Below, in pieces: positions 1-7,280 of a stretch of DNA of 49,691 bases (within the stretch, counting starts at the first letter, position 1; each line of letters begins with the position of its first letter). Under the pieces are notes generated by a model. The model was not told where the DNA came from. It was given only the letters and a program-made list of their open reading frames with translations, and searched no databases. This stretch comes from Treponema sp. (GTDB taxonomy: Bacteria > Spirochaetota > Spirochaetia > Treponematales > Breznakiellaceae). The DNA lies in assembly GCA_031276295.1 (NCBI GenBank), contig JAISNI010000053.1, forward strand, positions 1-49,691, read 5' to 3'. Position numbers and translations under genes: made by a program.

Positions 1-474
1 GGCCGCAGCACCCACAATCAGCTGGGGCAGAATACCCTGATTAATATTGATATCGGATGTCACTACGGAGCCTATGCTTCCGCTTATGATCGACCTGTCT
101 TCTTGGGGAAAATGCCGGATACTATGAAAAAAGAGATCCGTTTTATGCTGGAACTGCATGAAAAGCTGATCTGCGACTGGGTAAAACCCGGAATTTGTGT
201 GGGCGATGTTTATGAGCGATACTATAACTATTTTATCGATCACGGATATGGCCCGCCCCCGGCAAGCGCTTCCCACGGTATCGGTGTATTTGAGGGGGAA
301 CCGCCGGCTTTCCGCAGAAATATTCTCACGGTCCTGAAACCGGGAATGGCTATCGCGGGGGATCATTTTTTCCGTTCAGCACAATACGGCTTCCGGTTTG
401 AAGATTGCTATAAAATCACCCAAACAGGAACTGAATTGTTTACTAAAAGCCATTGGGAATGTATTGAGTTATAA
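1..474 (+). CDS. M24 (pita-bread) aminopeptidase/creatinase-like hydrolase, 5' truncated by the window edge
   Basis: The reading frame is open from base 1 to the TAA at 472-474, so the N-terminal part lies outside the window. The translation has the M24 layout: INIDIG with the first Asp, a YASAYDR segment, SHGIGVFEGEPP with the conserved His, and GFRFED with the last Glu near the C-terminus. M24 enzymes cleave Xaa-Pro bonds with two metals bound by Asp, Asp, His, Glu, Glu. Here the second Asp position (normally YxSDxxR) is Ala and the first Glu (normally EPG) is Asp in AGDHFF. It may therefore be a metal-poor creatinase-like member rather than a standard Xaa-Pro peptidase. A transporter gene starts 24 bp downstream on the same strand, suggesting an uptake-plus-hydrolysis operon. 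Confidence 0.8.
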   Translation, partial: GRSTHNQLGQNTLINIDIGCHYGAYASAYDRPVFLGKMPDTMKKEIRFMLELHEKLICDWVKPGICVGDVYERYYNYFIDHGYGPPPASASHGIGVFEGEPPAFRRNILTVLKPGMAIAGDHFFRSAQYGFRFEDCYKITQTGTELFTKSHWECIEL

Positions 475-498
475 TCCCGGAAAAGGAACGGTAAAATT

Positions 499-1641
499 TT
501 GGGACGCCGATGGATTTTTTTCTTTCTCTTTAATGTACTCTATTGGGCCGCCGAATCCTGTATCGTACCTTATCTTGGGCCCTACTATGAGTCGAGGAAC
601 CTCGGCGGGGTTCAGATCGGTTTGTTGGGCGGCGCTATGGCGGTGGCAACGATAATCTCCTCATTTGTCCTTAATTTTCTTGCGGATTCAAGCGGTAGGC
701 CAAAACTGGTACTACTCTGTTGTTCCGCCGGACTTATCGGCATGGCTGCACTGATCCGGGTAAGCGGTATATTTTCCGCTATTTTTGTTTCGGCCTTTTT
801 CTTCTATTTCCTGAAGGCCCCCCTAGCTTCAATATCGGATAAGCTGATTCTGGACAGTATCCATAAAACTCCTGAACTGTATTCCTGGTTCCGGCTGGGG
901 GGCTCTCTGGGATACGCCATTGGCTCCCTTGCTATCGGTATGATTATCGCCTGGCACGGGATATTGGCGGTATTTCCCGTTTTTATGGCGGTAATGCTGA
1001 TCTGTCTGACAACTATTCTTCCCATGCCCATTGTGACGAGAAAGGAGGGAGCCTGCCAAAGACCGAAACAGCATGATTATGTAGCAGTGCTCCGGCACAA
1101 GCGGTTTCCATTTATCTACGGCACTCTGGCTCTCTGGGGCTTGGCCGAAGCGGCGCTAAGTTTCTATACTCTCCATCTGCAGAAACAAGGGTTTGATTCC
1201 CGGCGCATTGGCCTGTTGCTTTCAATTACTATGTTTGGTGAGGTGGTTGGTTTTTTACTTACCGTCAAGCTTCTTAAAAAGAAAGTGCCGGAAAAAACTA
1301 TCATTTTAAGTTTTATCTGCCAACTTATACGGAGTAGTAGCTTGGCTCTGATGTTTCCCTTTCCGATCCTTATTCTATGTCAGTTTATCGGTGGTTTCAG
1401 TCTTCCCATGATATGGGCGTCCACGACCTATCTGGCACATGAAGCCTTTCCGGTCCGGATGGGGAATGTGGCTCAGGGATTCAAGGTTATTGCCTATTAT
1501 GGCTTGGCGCAGCTTATCGGGGCGCCTTTCTGTGGCGTTTTATATCAATATATTTCTTCAAGTAGTGTCTTTTGGATGGTTACTTCTGTATGTATCTTTT
1601 ATATAACAGGGTACGGTTTGTCCCAAGCTTTCCGCAGGTAA
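499..1641 (+). CDS. MFS transporter, MFS_1-like / phenylpropionate-nucleoside symporter type
   Basis: This 380-residue protein is almost wholly hydrophobic, with about 12 predicted membrane segments and a polar central stretch near residues 175-195 (TRKEGACQRPKQH), the usual loop between two six-helix halves. N-terminal features (FNVLYWAAESCIVPYLGPYY) resemble the LacY/HcaT-like MFS_1_like group of proton symporters. The start is a TTG at 499, preceded by AAGGA at 483-487; no ATG fits the homologous N-terminus. It follows the M24 gene by 24 bp and probably shares its transcript, so its substrate may be a small peptide-like or creatine-like compound. That substrate is inference. The stop directly abuts a transposase remnant, so the end may have been an insertion point. 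Confidence 0.8.
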   Translation: MGRRWIFFFLFNVLYWAAESCIVPYLGPYYESRNLGGVQIGLLGGAMAVATIISSFVLNFLADSSGRPKLVLLCCSAGLIGMAALIRVSGIFSAIFVSAFFFYFLKAPLASISDKLILDSIHKTPELYSWFRLGGSLGYAIGSLAIGMIIAWHGILAVFPVFMAVMLICLTTILPMPIVTRKEGACQRPKQHDYVAVLRHKRFPFIYGTLALWGLAEAALSFYTLHLQKQGFDSRRIGLLLSITMFGEVVGFLLTVKLLKKKVPEKTIILSFICQLIRSSSLALMFPFPILILCQFIGGFSLPMIWASTTYLAHEAFPVRMGNVAQGFKVIAYYGLAQLIGAPFCGVLYQYISSSSVFWMVTSVCIFYITGYGLSQAFRR

Positions 1642-2040
1642 CGCAAGGGTGACAGTTTGCGAGCGGCAGCAATGGGACGCTCCGCTCCAGCGCCTGTATC
1701 GGCGACTTCTCGTCCTCGCCACGCACAGTACTATCGCCTTGTCCGTCGGATTCATATACAGTCCAACCACATCGGTCAGTTTGTCCTCGAAATGCCGGTC
1801 TGTGCTAAACCGAAACTCCTTTTCCAGGTGCGGTTTTATCCCCCGTTCCCTCAGAATAGTGTTGACTGTGCTTTTGCCCAGTAAAACCCCTTCGGCAACC
1901 TCGGCCACCGATTTTCTGTTTGCTCTGCGCAACACGGTTTGTAGCCGTATGGCGTATTTATACATGATAGTACCGGCTGTCAATACTTTTTCCACGAGCG
2001 CTTTGTCTTCCGGCGCTAATTTGGACGCTAAACTCTTCAT
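1642..2040 (-). pseudogene. IS630-family transposase remnant (N-terminal part, frameshifted and 3' truncated)
   Basis: Read on the minus strand from 2040, the product begins MKSLASKLAPEDKALVEKV and contains a helix-turn-helix segment (GVLLGKSTVNTILRERG). It reaches FEDKLTDVVGLYMNPTDKAIVLCV, the characteristic IS630 segment before the first catalytic Asp. The next expected residues, (V)DEKSPIQALER, are present but in another frame: the code after LCV reads GCGAGGACGAGAAG, so a frameshift lies near 1720. The frame then ends at about 1642, next to the MFS stop, so the remaining DDE domain is deleted. It is not functional. No intact copy is in the window. A palindromic repeat with TA-flanked ends lies 60 bp upstream of its start. 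Confidence 0.85.
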
Positions 2041-2102
2041 ACACTGTTATATCATGCACTCGCCTCTTGTCTACTATACCGCCGCCTGTCTCGGACGGAA
2101 CA

Positions 2103-2248
2103 CTAGCAGTTTGTTGCACTTCAGCGCAAAATGGTATAAAAATTCACGAAAGTGAATTTTTATACCTTGTAAACTGCATAAGCAGCCCCGATAATCGGGA
2201 TTTTTTGCATGAATATGCAAAAAATCCACAAGTGCAACAGGCTGCTAG
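2103..2248. repeat. Palindromic MITE-like element, full copy A (146 bp)
   Basis: The ends are inverted repeats: CTAGCAGTTTGTTGCACTT at 2103 and, reading inward on the other strand from 2248, CTAGCAGCCTGTTGCACTT (two mismatches). Two strong internal hairpins lie between them. The first has 15-bp arms at 2133-2147 and 2152-2166 with a GAAA tetraloop. The second has 13-bp arms at 2198-2210 and 2215-2227. Both ends carry TA (2104-2105, 2246-2247), the target duplication left by IS630/Tc1-type elements, although CTAG could instead belong to the element. Related copies are at 28987-29131, 48230-48293, 44122-44170 and 21124-21146. Confidence 0.85.
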
Positions 2249-2653
2249 CGCATATATACTGTAGGTAGTCGCGTAAGTGCCTGATGATTTAGAACCCTCT
2301 CCGTAATTGCTGTTATAGGCGGACACTTTGTAATTGTATGTAGTATTTGGCAATAAACCGGTGTGCGTATAGAAAGTAGAGGTTGTTGACGCAACGAGAA
2401 AATACCGGTTAGGAGACCCCCCATGCTCGTTGCTGCCGACCGCTGACCATACATTATAGCCGTCTGCACCGCTAGCCCCATTCCAGCTTATTTCTATTTC
2501 GCTTGACGACAGCGCTGACGCGGATACCGTCGTCGGCGACGCCGGCGCATTTGGACTGAGGCGTGTCAATGCGGTATATGAACAGCCACAATTTAACATT
2601 ACAAAAAACCATAAGGGCAGGGGGCGCCAGGCGCCTTTGCGGTTGCCCCGCAT
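2144..2653 (-). CDS. Fibronectin type III domain lipoprotein, C-terminus replaced by repeat sequence
   Basis: The 169-residue product has a hydrophobic N-terminal stretch (LPLWFFVMLNC, ending in a possible lipobox Cys). A single FnIII-like domain follows at about residues 37-132, with the typical SEIEISWNGASGADGYNVW, TTSTFYTHTGLLPNTTYNYKVSAYNS and EGSKSS motifs. FnIII domains bind proteins or sugars outside the cell. After YATTYSIYA the frame enters the inverted repeat at 2103-2248, and the last 36 or so residues (Cys/Lys/Arg-rich) and the stop are encoded by that repeat. The original gene was probably longer, and this is either a truncated product or a decaying gene. The start at 2653 is the only upstream ATG before the signal segment. 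Confidence 0.6.
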   Translation of the reverse strand: MRGNRKGAWRPLPLWFFVMLNCGCSYTALTRLSPNAPASPTTVSASALSSSEIEISWNGASGADGYNVWSAVGSNEHGGSPNRYFLVASTTSTFYTHTGLLPNTTYNYKVSAYNSNYGEGSKSSGTYATTYSIYALAACCTCGFFAYSCKKSRLSGLLMQFTRYKNSLS

Positions 2654-2734
2654 TTAGTGGTAAATGTTAAATTGCCGGAGGGAACCATGCGGAGCCTTGA
2701 CGCGCTCTTCCCGCTCTGCTAACATAAGCTACCC

Positions 2735-3985
2735 ATGAATTACTCCAGCGTTGCAAAACTTGCCGTCATTGCCTGTCCCGGGGGGGAAGTGTTTGCCGAC
2801 GAAGTAATAATGCACCTCAAGAGAAGCTACCGTCGGAATTTTGAACGCACCGTGTCCAATCTTGCCAAAAAGTACGGTAAAGATATTGCTTCTGTAATAG
2901 AACAAATCAATTTTATCAACGAGACCGTCTCGCCTTCCCTGTCCCTATCCTGCGGGGATAGGAGCCGCCGGACCCCCCGTTTTAAGGTTCCCGCCCGTTT
3001 TGTTATCTTCCCAAACGGAGAGATAAAGGCGGAGATACTTGAATCCATACGCGGTAAGGATATCTACATTATACAGGATGTGGAGAATCATTATCCGGTA
3101 AATTTTAACGGCGGCGACTGCAAGAAACAGCTTTCGGTAAACGATCACCTGATGACGATTTTTGTTACCGTGGATGCGGTCAAACAGGCGGGAGCTTCCT
3201 CGATTACCGTGGTGCTTCCTATTTATCCCTATTCCCGGCAGCACAAGATCAAGGGCAGGGAAGGGCTTACGGCAAGCAGGGTAGGGAAGCAGATGGAATT
3301 CCTCGGCGTCAACCGTATCATCACCCTCGATATTCATTCGCGGGAGACAGGCAGTTGCTTTAACTTTATGGGTATCGAGAACCTTCACGCCAGTTATCAG
3401 ATAATACGGACGCTTTCCAGGCTTTCGGGTGTGCTTGACGGTCCTTTTGTCGTGGTTTCCCCCGATACCGGCGCGGTTGACCGGAACAAGTTCTACGCCA
3501 ATTCCCTTAAAAAGCCCCTTGCACTGCTCTACAAGGAACGCGATTATTCGCGGGTCAGCAAGGATGCGCTTGACAACAATATTTCCGAGATGCGGCTTCT
3601 GGGCAATGTAAGTGGTAAAACGGTATTTATGGCCGATGATATGCTTGGTACGGGCGGTACGTTGCTTAAGGCCATGAAATTCCTCAAGGAACAGGGGGCA
3701 AGCCGCGTCATCTGCGCCATCAGTCTTCCGCTTTTTACCGGCGATTCCATTACCTATTTTGACGAAGCCTACCGCGAGGGCTTTTTCTACCGTATTATAG
3801 GCACCAACGCAATTTACCATGAAGAAGTTATGCGCCGCGAATGGTATATCAGCGTGAACATCACCAAGCTCTTTGCCCAAACCATCTTACGCCTGCACGA
3901 GGGTTTATCGGTCAGTTCCCTTTTGGATAACCGTAACATCATCGAAAAGCTCCTCAGCGTCAATAACCCGGAGCCTGATCAGTGA
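2735..3985 (+). CDS. prs: Ribose-phosphate pyrophosphokinase (PRPP synthetase), long form
   Basis: PRPP synthetase transfers pyrophosphate from ATP to ribose 5-phosphate, making the precursor for nucleotides, His and Trp. Recognisable motifs are FPNGEIKAEI (FPDGE-like), the ATP-binding loop PIYPYSRQHK at about residues 167-176, LDIHS, and the PRPP loop VFMADDMLGTGGTLL at about 298-312. At 416 residues it is about 100 longer than the classical enzyme. The excess is mainly an N-terminal extension (residues 1-85, basic, including RRNFERTVSNLAKKYGKD) plus a C-terminal tail. The ATG at 2735 has only a weak ribosome site. It stands alone, with a 57-bp gap to the kinase gene downstream. Confidence 0.9.
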   Translation: MNYSSVAKLAVIACPGGEVFADEVIMHLKRSYRRNFERTVSNLAKKYGKDIASVIEQINFINETVSPSLSLSCGDRSRRTPRFKVPARFVIFPNGEIKAEILESIRGKDIYIIQDVENHYPVNFNGGDCKKQLSVNDHLMTIFVTVDAVKQAGASSITVVLPIYPYSRQHKIKGREGLTASRVGKQMEFLGVNRIITLDIHSRETGSCFNFMGIENLHASYQIIRTLSRLSGVLDGPFVVVSPDTGAVDRNKFYANSLKKPLALLYKERDYSRVSKDALDNNISEMRLLGNVSGKTVFMADDMLGTGGTLLKAMKFLKEQGASRVICAISLPLFTGDSITYFDEAYREGFFYRIIGTNAIYHEEVMRREWYISVNITKLFAQTILRLHEGLSVSSLLDNRNIIEKLLSVNNPEPDQ

Positions 3986-4042
3986 ACGCGGCGGGTATGG
4001 TTGTCCCCATTCTTTACCTAACAATTAATTCCCGTAGCAACA

Positions 4043-5488
4043 ATGATCTCCACCGTGGATAGATACGTACTTACCGCCGATATCGGTACCTCGTCGCTCA
4101 AGGCCGCGCTCATCGGCCTTGACGGGCGGCTTTTTGCCTTTGCCCGTGAAGCCTATCCCCGTGCGGGAACAGGAAAAGGCGCGGATACGGTGGAGGCGGG
4201 CCCCGAAGTTCTTCCTGCCCCTGCCTGGGAAGCGGCCTTTGCCCGTTCCCTTGCTTCCCTTGGCCGTGCGGCGGGCAAGATAGCCCCCTGTGCGGTCTGC
4301 ATTTCTGGTAACGGGCCTACCCTTGTGCCCGTTACCGGCCGGGGGGAAAGCCTCCCGCCCCTGTACTGGTACGATCCGAGGGTGTATACGCCGGAACATA
4401 CGGGCCTGTCTTCGTATTTTCTCCCCCGTCCCGCATGGTTTAAGCGGAACCGGCCCGCGGAGTACGAGCGGGTCCGGTTTTTCCTCTCCTCCCATGAATG
4501 GCTTTCCTGGCGTTTGGGCGCGGAACCCTTTACGGCGCTTCCCCACGCGGCCTACGCGCCGATCTACTGGGACGATGCCCAGCTTGCCGCCTTTGACCTT
4601 GACGCGGAGAAATTCCCCCGGTTTGTACCGATGGGCGCCGTTGCGGGCCGGGTTTCAGGGGAGGCCGCGCTGCGTCTGGGCTTATCCGCGGGCACGCCCA
4701 TAGCGGCCGGCGCAGGCGACTTTATTGCCGCGCTTATAGGTACGGGTACGCTGGAGCCGGGCCTGGCCTGCGACCGTGCGGGCAGTTCCGAGGGCATAAA
4801 CGTATGCGCCGTATCCCCCGCGGAAGGCAGGGGATTACGCGTGCTTCCCCATGCGCTTACGGGTTTCTGGAATACGGGACTGGTGATACCCGCGTCGGGG
4901 ATGCTCTTCGATTGGTACCGCGGCCTGACAGGACGGGAGGAAGACTACGCCCCGCTTTTGGAGCGGCTCCTTGCAGCCCCTGCTGGGGAACGGCGGGGCC
5001 CGGGCTGTTTCCCTGTTTTCATGCCGGGAATAACGGGCGCCGGGACCGCGGGCGGTTTAAGCGCGTCCGCCTTTGTTTCTCCGCGGGCCTTACCCGATAA
5101 GGATGAACTGGGCCGGGCGGTACTGGAAACCATAGGCTTTCAGGTGCGTAGGGGCCTGCACGAACTGGGCCGTTACGGTTTTCCGGTCGGAGAACTGCGC
5201 TGTTCGGGCGGCCAGTGTAAAAACACCCTGTGGAACCGGCGCAAGGCCGGCCTCTGCGCGTGCAGCCTGCTTGTTCCTGAAATAGCCGATGCCGAACTTG
5301 CCGGGGACACGGTTCTTGCCGCCCTTGCCCTTGGGGAAGCCGCGGATATTAGGGAAGGTGCCGGACGGATAGTCCGCATAAAGGACCGGTACGATCCGGA
5401 TCCTCAGACCGCGGCATTCTATACGGAGCGTTACGAGCGGTACCGGGATTTCACAGAAAAATTCAGGATTTTTTTGGAAGACTTTTAA
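4043..5488 (+). CDS. FGGY-family carbohydrate kinase (xylulokinase-like)
   Basis: This is a 481-residue sugar kinase of the FGGY fold, which phosphorylates a pentose, polyol or related sugar with ATP in the cytoplasm. The N-terminal phosphate-1 motif is TADIGTSSLKAALIGLDG (residues 11-28). Residues CISGNGPTLVPV carry the mid-domain family motif, and GAGDFIAALIGTG is in the usual GxxD position with the probable catalytic Asp. The C-terminal nucleotide site shows ELRCSGGQCKNTLWNRRKAG and ELAGDTVLAALALG. The substrate cannot be read from sequence; xylulokinase or a related pentulose kinase is the closest guess. It follows prs and is followed by a strong hairpin and a tRNA-like gene. Confidence 0.85.
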   Translation: MISTVDRYVLTADIGTSSLKAALIGLDGRLFAFAREAYPRAGTGKGADTVEAGPEVLPAPAWEAAFARSLASLGRAAGKIAPCAVCISGNGPTLVPVTGRGESLPPLYWYDPRVYTPEHTGLSSYFLPRPAWFKRNRPAEYERVRFFLSSHEWLSWRLGAEPFTALPHAAYAPIYWDDAQLAAFDLDAEKFPRFVPMGAVAGRVSGEAALRLGLSAGTPIAAGAGDFIAALIGTGTLEPGLACDRAGSSEGINVCAVSPAEGRGLRVLPHALTGFWNTGLVIPASGMLFDWYRGLTGREEDYAPLLERLLAAPAGERRGPGCFPVFMPGITGAGTAGGLSASAFVSPRALPDKDELGRAVLETIGFQVRRGLHELGRYGFPVGELRCSGGQCKNTLWNRRKAGLCACSLLVPEIADAELAGDTVLAALALGEAADIREGAGRIVRIKDRYDPDPQTAAFYTERYERYRDFTEKFRIFLEDF

Positions 5489-5575
5489 GCAGGACTATTC
5501 GGAATACGGACTTTTTAGTATAGTATAAAAGTGAGGGGTGCTGTAGGGAACGGTTACTTAATATGGTGTATCTAC

Positions 5576-5614
5576 GGGGCAACCCGGAACCGTTTCCGCC
5601 ATTTGCCCCCTTTT
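5576..5614 (+). terminator. Strong hairpin with T-run, probable terminator after the FGGY kinase
   Basis: Arms GGGGCAA (5576-5582) and TTGCCCC (5603-5609) enclose a second helix, CGGAA (5585-5589) with TTCCG (5594-5598) over a 4-base loop. The sequence continues CTTTT up to 5614. The next base starts the tRNA-like gene, so the element ends the kinase transcript or may act as a leader structure for the RNA. Confidence 0.6.
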
Positions 5615-5741
5615 GGGGAAGTAGTTCAACGGTAGAACGACAGGATGTACTTTTATCGCCTTCTTACTTCCGAAAGGAATGTTGCAGATAAGAGTTACTT
5701 AGGGACCTTGCAGGTTTGCGGTTCGATTCCGCACTTCCCCT
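5615..5741 (+). tRNA. tRNA-like gene with a ~55-nt structured insertion in the anticodon loop
   Basis: All constant parts of a tRNA are present. The acceptor stem is GGGGAAG (5615-5621) with CTTCCCC (5734-5740). The D arm is GTTC-AACGGTA-GAAC (5624-5638), and the T arm is TGCGG-TTCGATT-CCGCA (5717-5733). An anticodon stem remains, 5640-5644 (ACAGG) with 5707-5711 (CTTGC), pairing at four of five positions with one G-U. In place of a 7-base loop there are 62 bases (5645-5706). These begin A-T, consistent with U33, and end GGGAC, and most of them fold into an 11-bp helix with one bulge (5647-5657 with 5687-5698). That helix is capped by TTCC-GAAA-GGAA (5668-5679). CCA is not encoded. Excision could leave a 7-base loop in several registers (ATGGGAC, ATGTGAC, ATGTAAC), so the isotype is undetermined. 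It is far too short for a group I intron. Confidence 0.65.
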
Positions 5742-5758
5742 TAAAATGAACGACAAAC

Positions 5759-6442
5759 ATGAAGACCTATCATCTTGACAAAAAAATATCGGCCCTCATC
5801 TTTGATATGGATTTAACCCTCTATTCTCACGAGGAATACGGCCGTTCGCAGATAGACCGTCTTATAGAAAAACTTTCGGAACGGCAGGGCCTGTCTTTTG
5901 CAGAGATGAGGGATGAAATAGAGGCGTACCGGAAGGATTGGGCCGCTTCCCACCATGACCGGCAGCTCAGTTTGAGCGCGGTTCTGGCGGCCTGGGGGGT
6001 AAGCATGGAAGAGAACATACGATGGCGGGAAGAAACCTACCAGCCTGAAAGATACCTGCACCCGGACCCGCGGCTCCGTAATGCCCTGGAGGGTCTTTCC
6101 GCTTCTTATGCCCTCGCGGTTGTTACCAACAATGTCGTGTCTATTGCCCGGAGGACCCTTGCCGTACTCGGCGTGGGGCATTGCTTCCGCGGTATAGTCG
6201 GCCTTGATACCTGCGGCGCCGCAAAGCCGCACCGCGAGCCTTTTCTTGAGGCCGCACGGATGCTCGGAGCGCCGCCCGAAGCGTGCGTATCCATAGGCGA
6301 CCGCTACGACATGGACCTGCGAACGGCCCTGGAACTCGGCATGGGCGGCATTCTTGTGGACGGCGTGGAGGATGTGTACCGCCTCTGGGAAGAACGCGGA
6401 AGCGCGGCTTTTTTCATTCGTGCTGAGGGGTTTAATACCTAA
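5759..6442 (+). CDS. HAD-superfamily phosphatase (pyrimidine 5'-nucleotidase-like)
   Basis: This 227-residue cytosolic hydrolase carries all four HAD motifs. Motif I is FDMDLTLY (nucleophile and acid Asp, residues about 16-23). Motif II is VVTNN (Thr, about 120-124). The motif III Lys lies in AAKPHREPF (about 153-161), and motif IV is IGDRYDMDLRTA (about 179-190). The helical cap between motifs I and II puts it in the subclass I group with YjjG/Sdt1-like nucleotidases. It probably dephosphorylates a nucleotide or sugar phosphate. It starts 18 bp after the tRNA-like gene, so the RNA and this mRNA could be co-transcribed. Confidence 0.85.
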   Translation: MKTYHLDKKISALIFDMDLTLYSHEEYGRSQIDRLIEKLSERQGLSFAEMRDEIEAYRKDWAASHHDRQLSLSAVLAAWGVSMEENIRWREETYQPERYLHPDPRLRNALEGLSASYALAVVTNNVVSIARRTLAVLGVGHCFRGIVGLDTCGAAKPHREPFLEAARMLGAPPEACVSIGDRYDMDLRTALELGMGGILVDGVEDVYRLWEERGSAAFFIRAEGFNT

Positions 6443-6463
6443 ACTCCGAATGCAATACCTTAT

Positions 6464-6506
6464 GAGAACAACAACCTCCCCTTTCAGGGCGAGGTTGTTG
6501 ATTCTC
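6464..6506. terminator. Convergent-gene hairpin between HAD phosphatase and racemase
   Basis: GAGAACAACAACCTC (6464-6478) pairs with GAGGTTGTTGATTCTC (6491-6506), with one bulged base and a 12-base loop. It sits where the plus-strand phosphatase and the minus-strand racemase converge and overlaps the last codons of the racemase. It could end transcription from both sides, although there is no clear T-run. Confidence 0.5.
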
Positions 6507-7269
6507 GGCGGAGCTTTTCCGGGGCAGCGAGTCCTATCAGGGCGCGGGCGGTGAGCTTTCCCGGGTCAAAGACAGGCGCCAGAAAATCACCGGGGTTTAC
6601 GGCCAGAGGGAGTTCGGTACAGCCGAGAATAACCGCTTCCGCGCCGCGGTCAAGCAGCTTAAAGGTTTCGTAGAGCAGGATGCTCCGCGCTTTGGCCTGT
6701 ACCGGATCGGAATGAGCCTTTATCCCGAATTCCGTTGAATAAATAGCCTCGTGTATCCGTTCCTGTCCCCGGACCTCCGGTTCCATGAGGGAGAATCCAT
6801 CCTCCGCCTTAAAATACTCGTGGTAAACCCCGCTCTTATAGGTTCCCTTGGTGGCCAGGTATCCGATAGTGCGAAGATTGGGCATATTGTGCTTTACATA
6901 ACGCGCGCAGGTTTCAAGCATATTGATTATTTCGAGATTGGGAAGTTTTTCCCGGACCAGAGCGGTAAAGGGCTCAAAGATACGTTTTGAATGGGCGGTA
7001 TTACAGGCTACGCTCGTGTATTTTACCCCGATAGCGTCAAGATATTTCGCGCATTCAAACATACCGACGGCCGGATTTTCCGTTTCCCCGTCCAAAAGGT
7101 AATCCGTCCTGTCGGGGATAAGCGCGGGACAGGAGATCAAAACCGCCCCGACATGATCCTGATCCCGTGTTGTAACGGTATTACCCAGAATATTCCTAAA
7201 AAAATCAAGGCCCGCATAGGGCCCCACTCCGCCTATGACTCCGATCAACGGGCCGCGTTTTTCTTCCAA
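6484..7269 (-). CDS. Aspartate/glutamate racemase-family amino-acid racemase
   Basis: This 261-residue protein is a cofactor-independent amino-acid racemase, interconverting L and D forms of Asp or Glu with two Cys acting as acid and base. Both are visible: VACNTAH (Cys about 88) and ILGCTELPL (Cys about 216). The glycine-rich start IGVIGGVGPYAGLDFF is the family hallmark. It is the last gene of a minus-strand operon, 11 bp after the adenylate cyclase and downstream of a polar amino-acid uptake system. An aspartate or glutamate substrate is therefore plausible, supplying D-Glu for the cell wall or allowing use of D-amino acids. Confidence 0.88.
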   Translation of the reverse strand: MEEKRGPLIGVIGGVGPYAGLDFFRNILGNTVTTRDQDHVGAVLISCPALIPDRTDYLLDGETENPAVGMFECAKYLDAIGVKYTSVACNTAHSKRIFEPFTALVREKLPNLEIINMLETCARYVKHNMPNLRTIGYLATKGTYKSGVYHEYFKAEDGFSLMEPEVRGQERIHEAIYSTEFGIKAHSDPVQAKARSILLYETFKLLDRGAEAVILGCTELPLAVNPGDFLAPVFDPGKLTARALIGLAAPEKLRRESTTSP

Positions 7270-7280
7270 AACAAGCCTCC

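Noticed and set aside
2945-3880. Long minus-strand frame (311 codons) opposite prs
   Set aside because: It lies wholly antisense to a gene with clear catalytic motifs, has no family features, and reflects the codon pattern of the true gene.
5615-5741. tmRNA or group I intron-containing tRNA
   Set aside because: A full D arm and a total length of 126 bases exclude tmRNA, and the insertion of about 55 bases is too short for a group I intron core.
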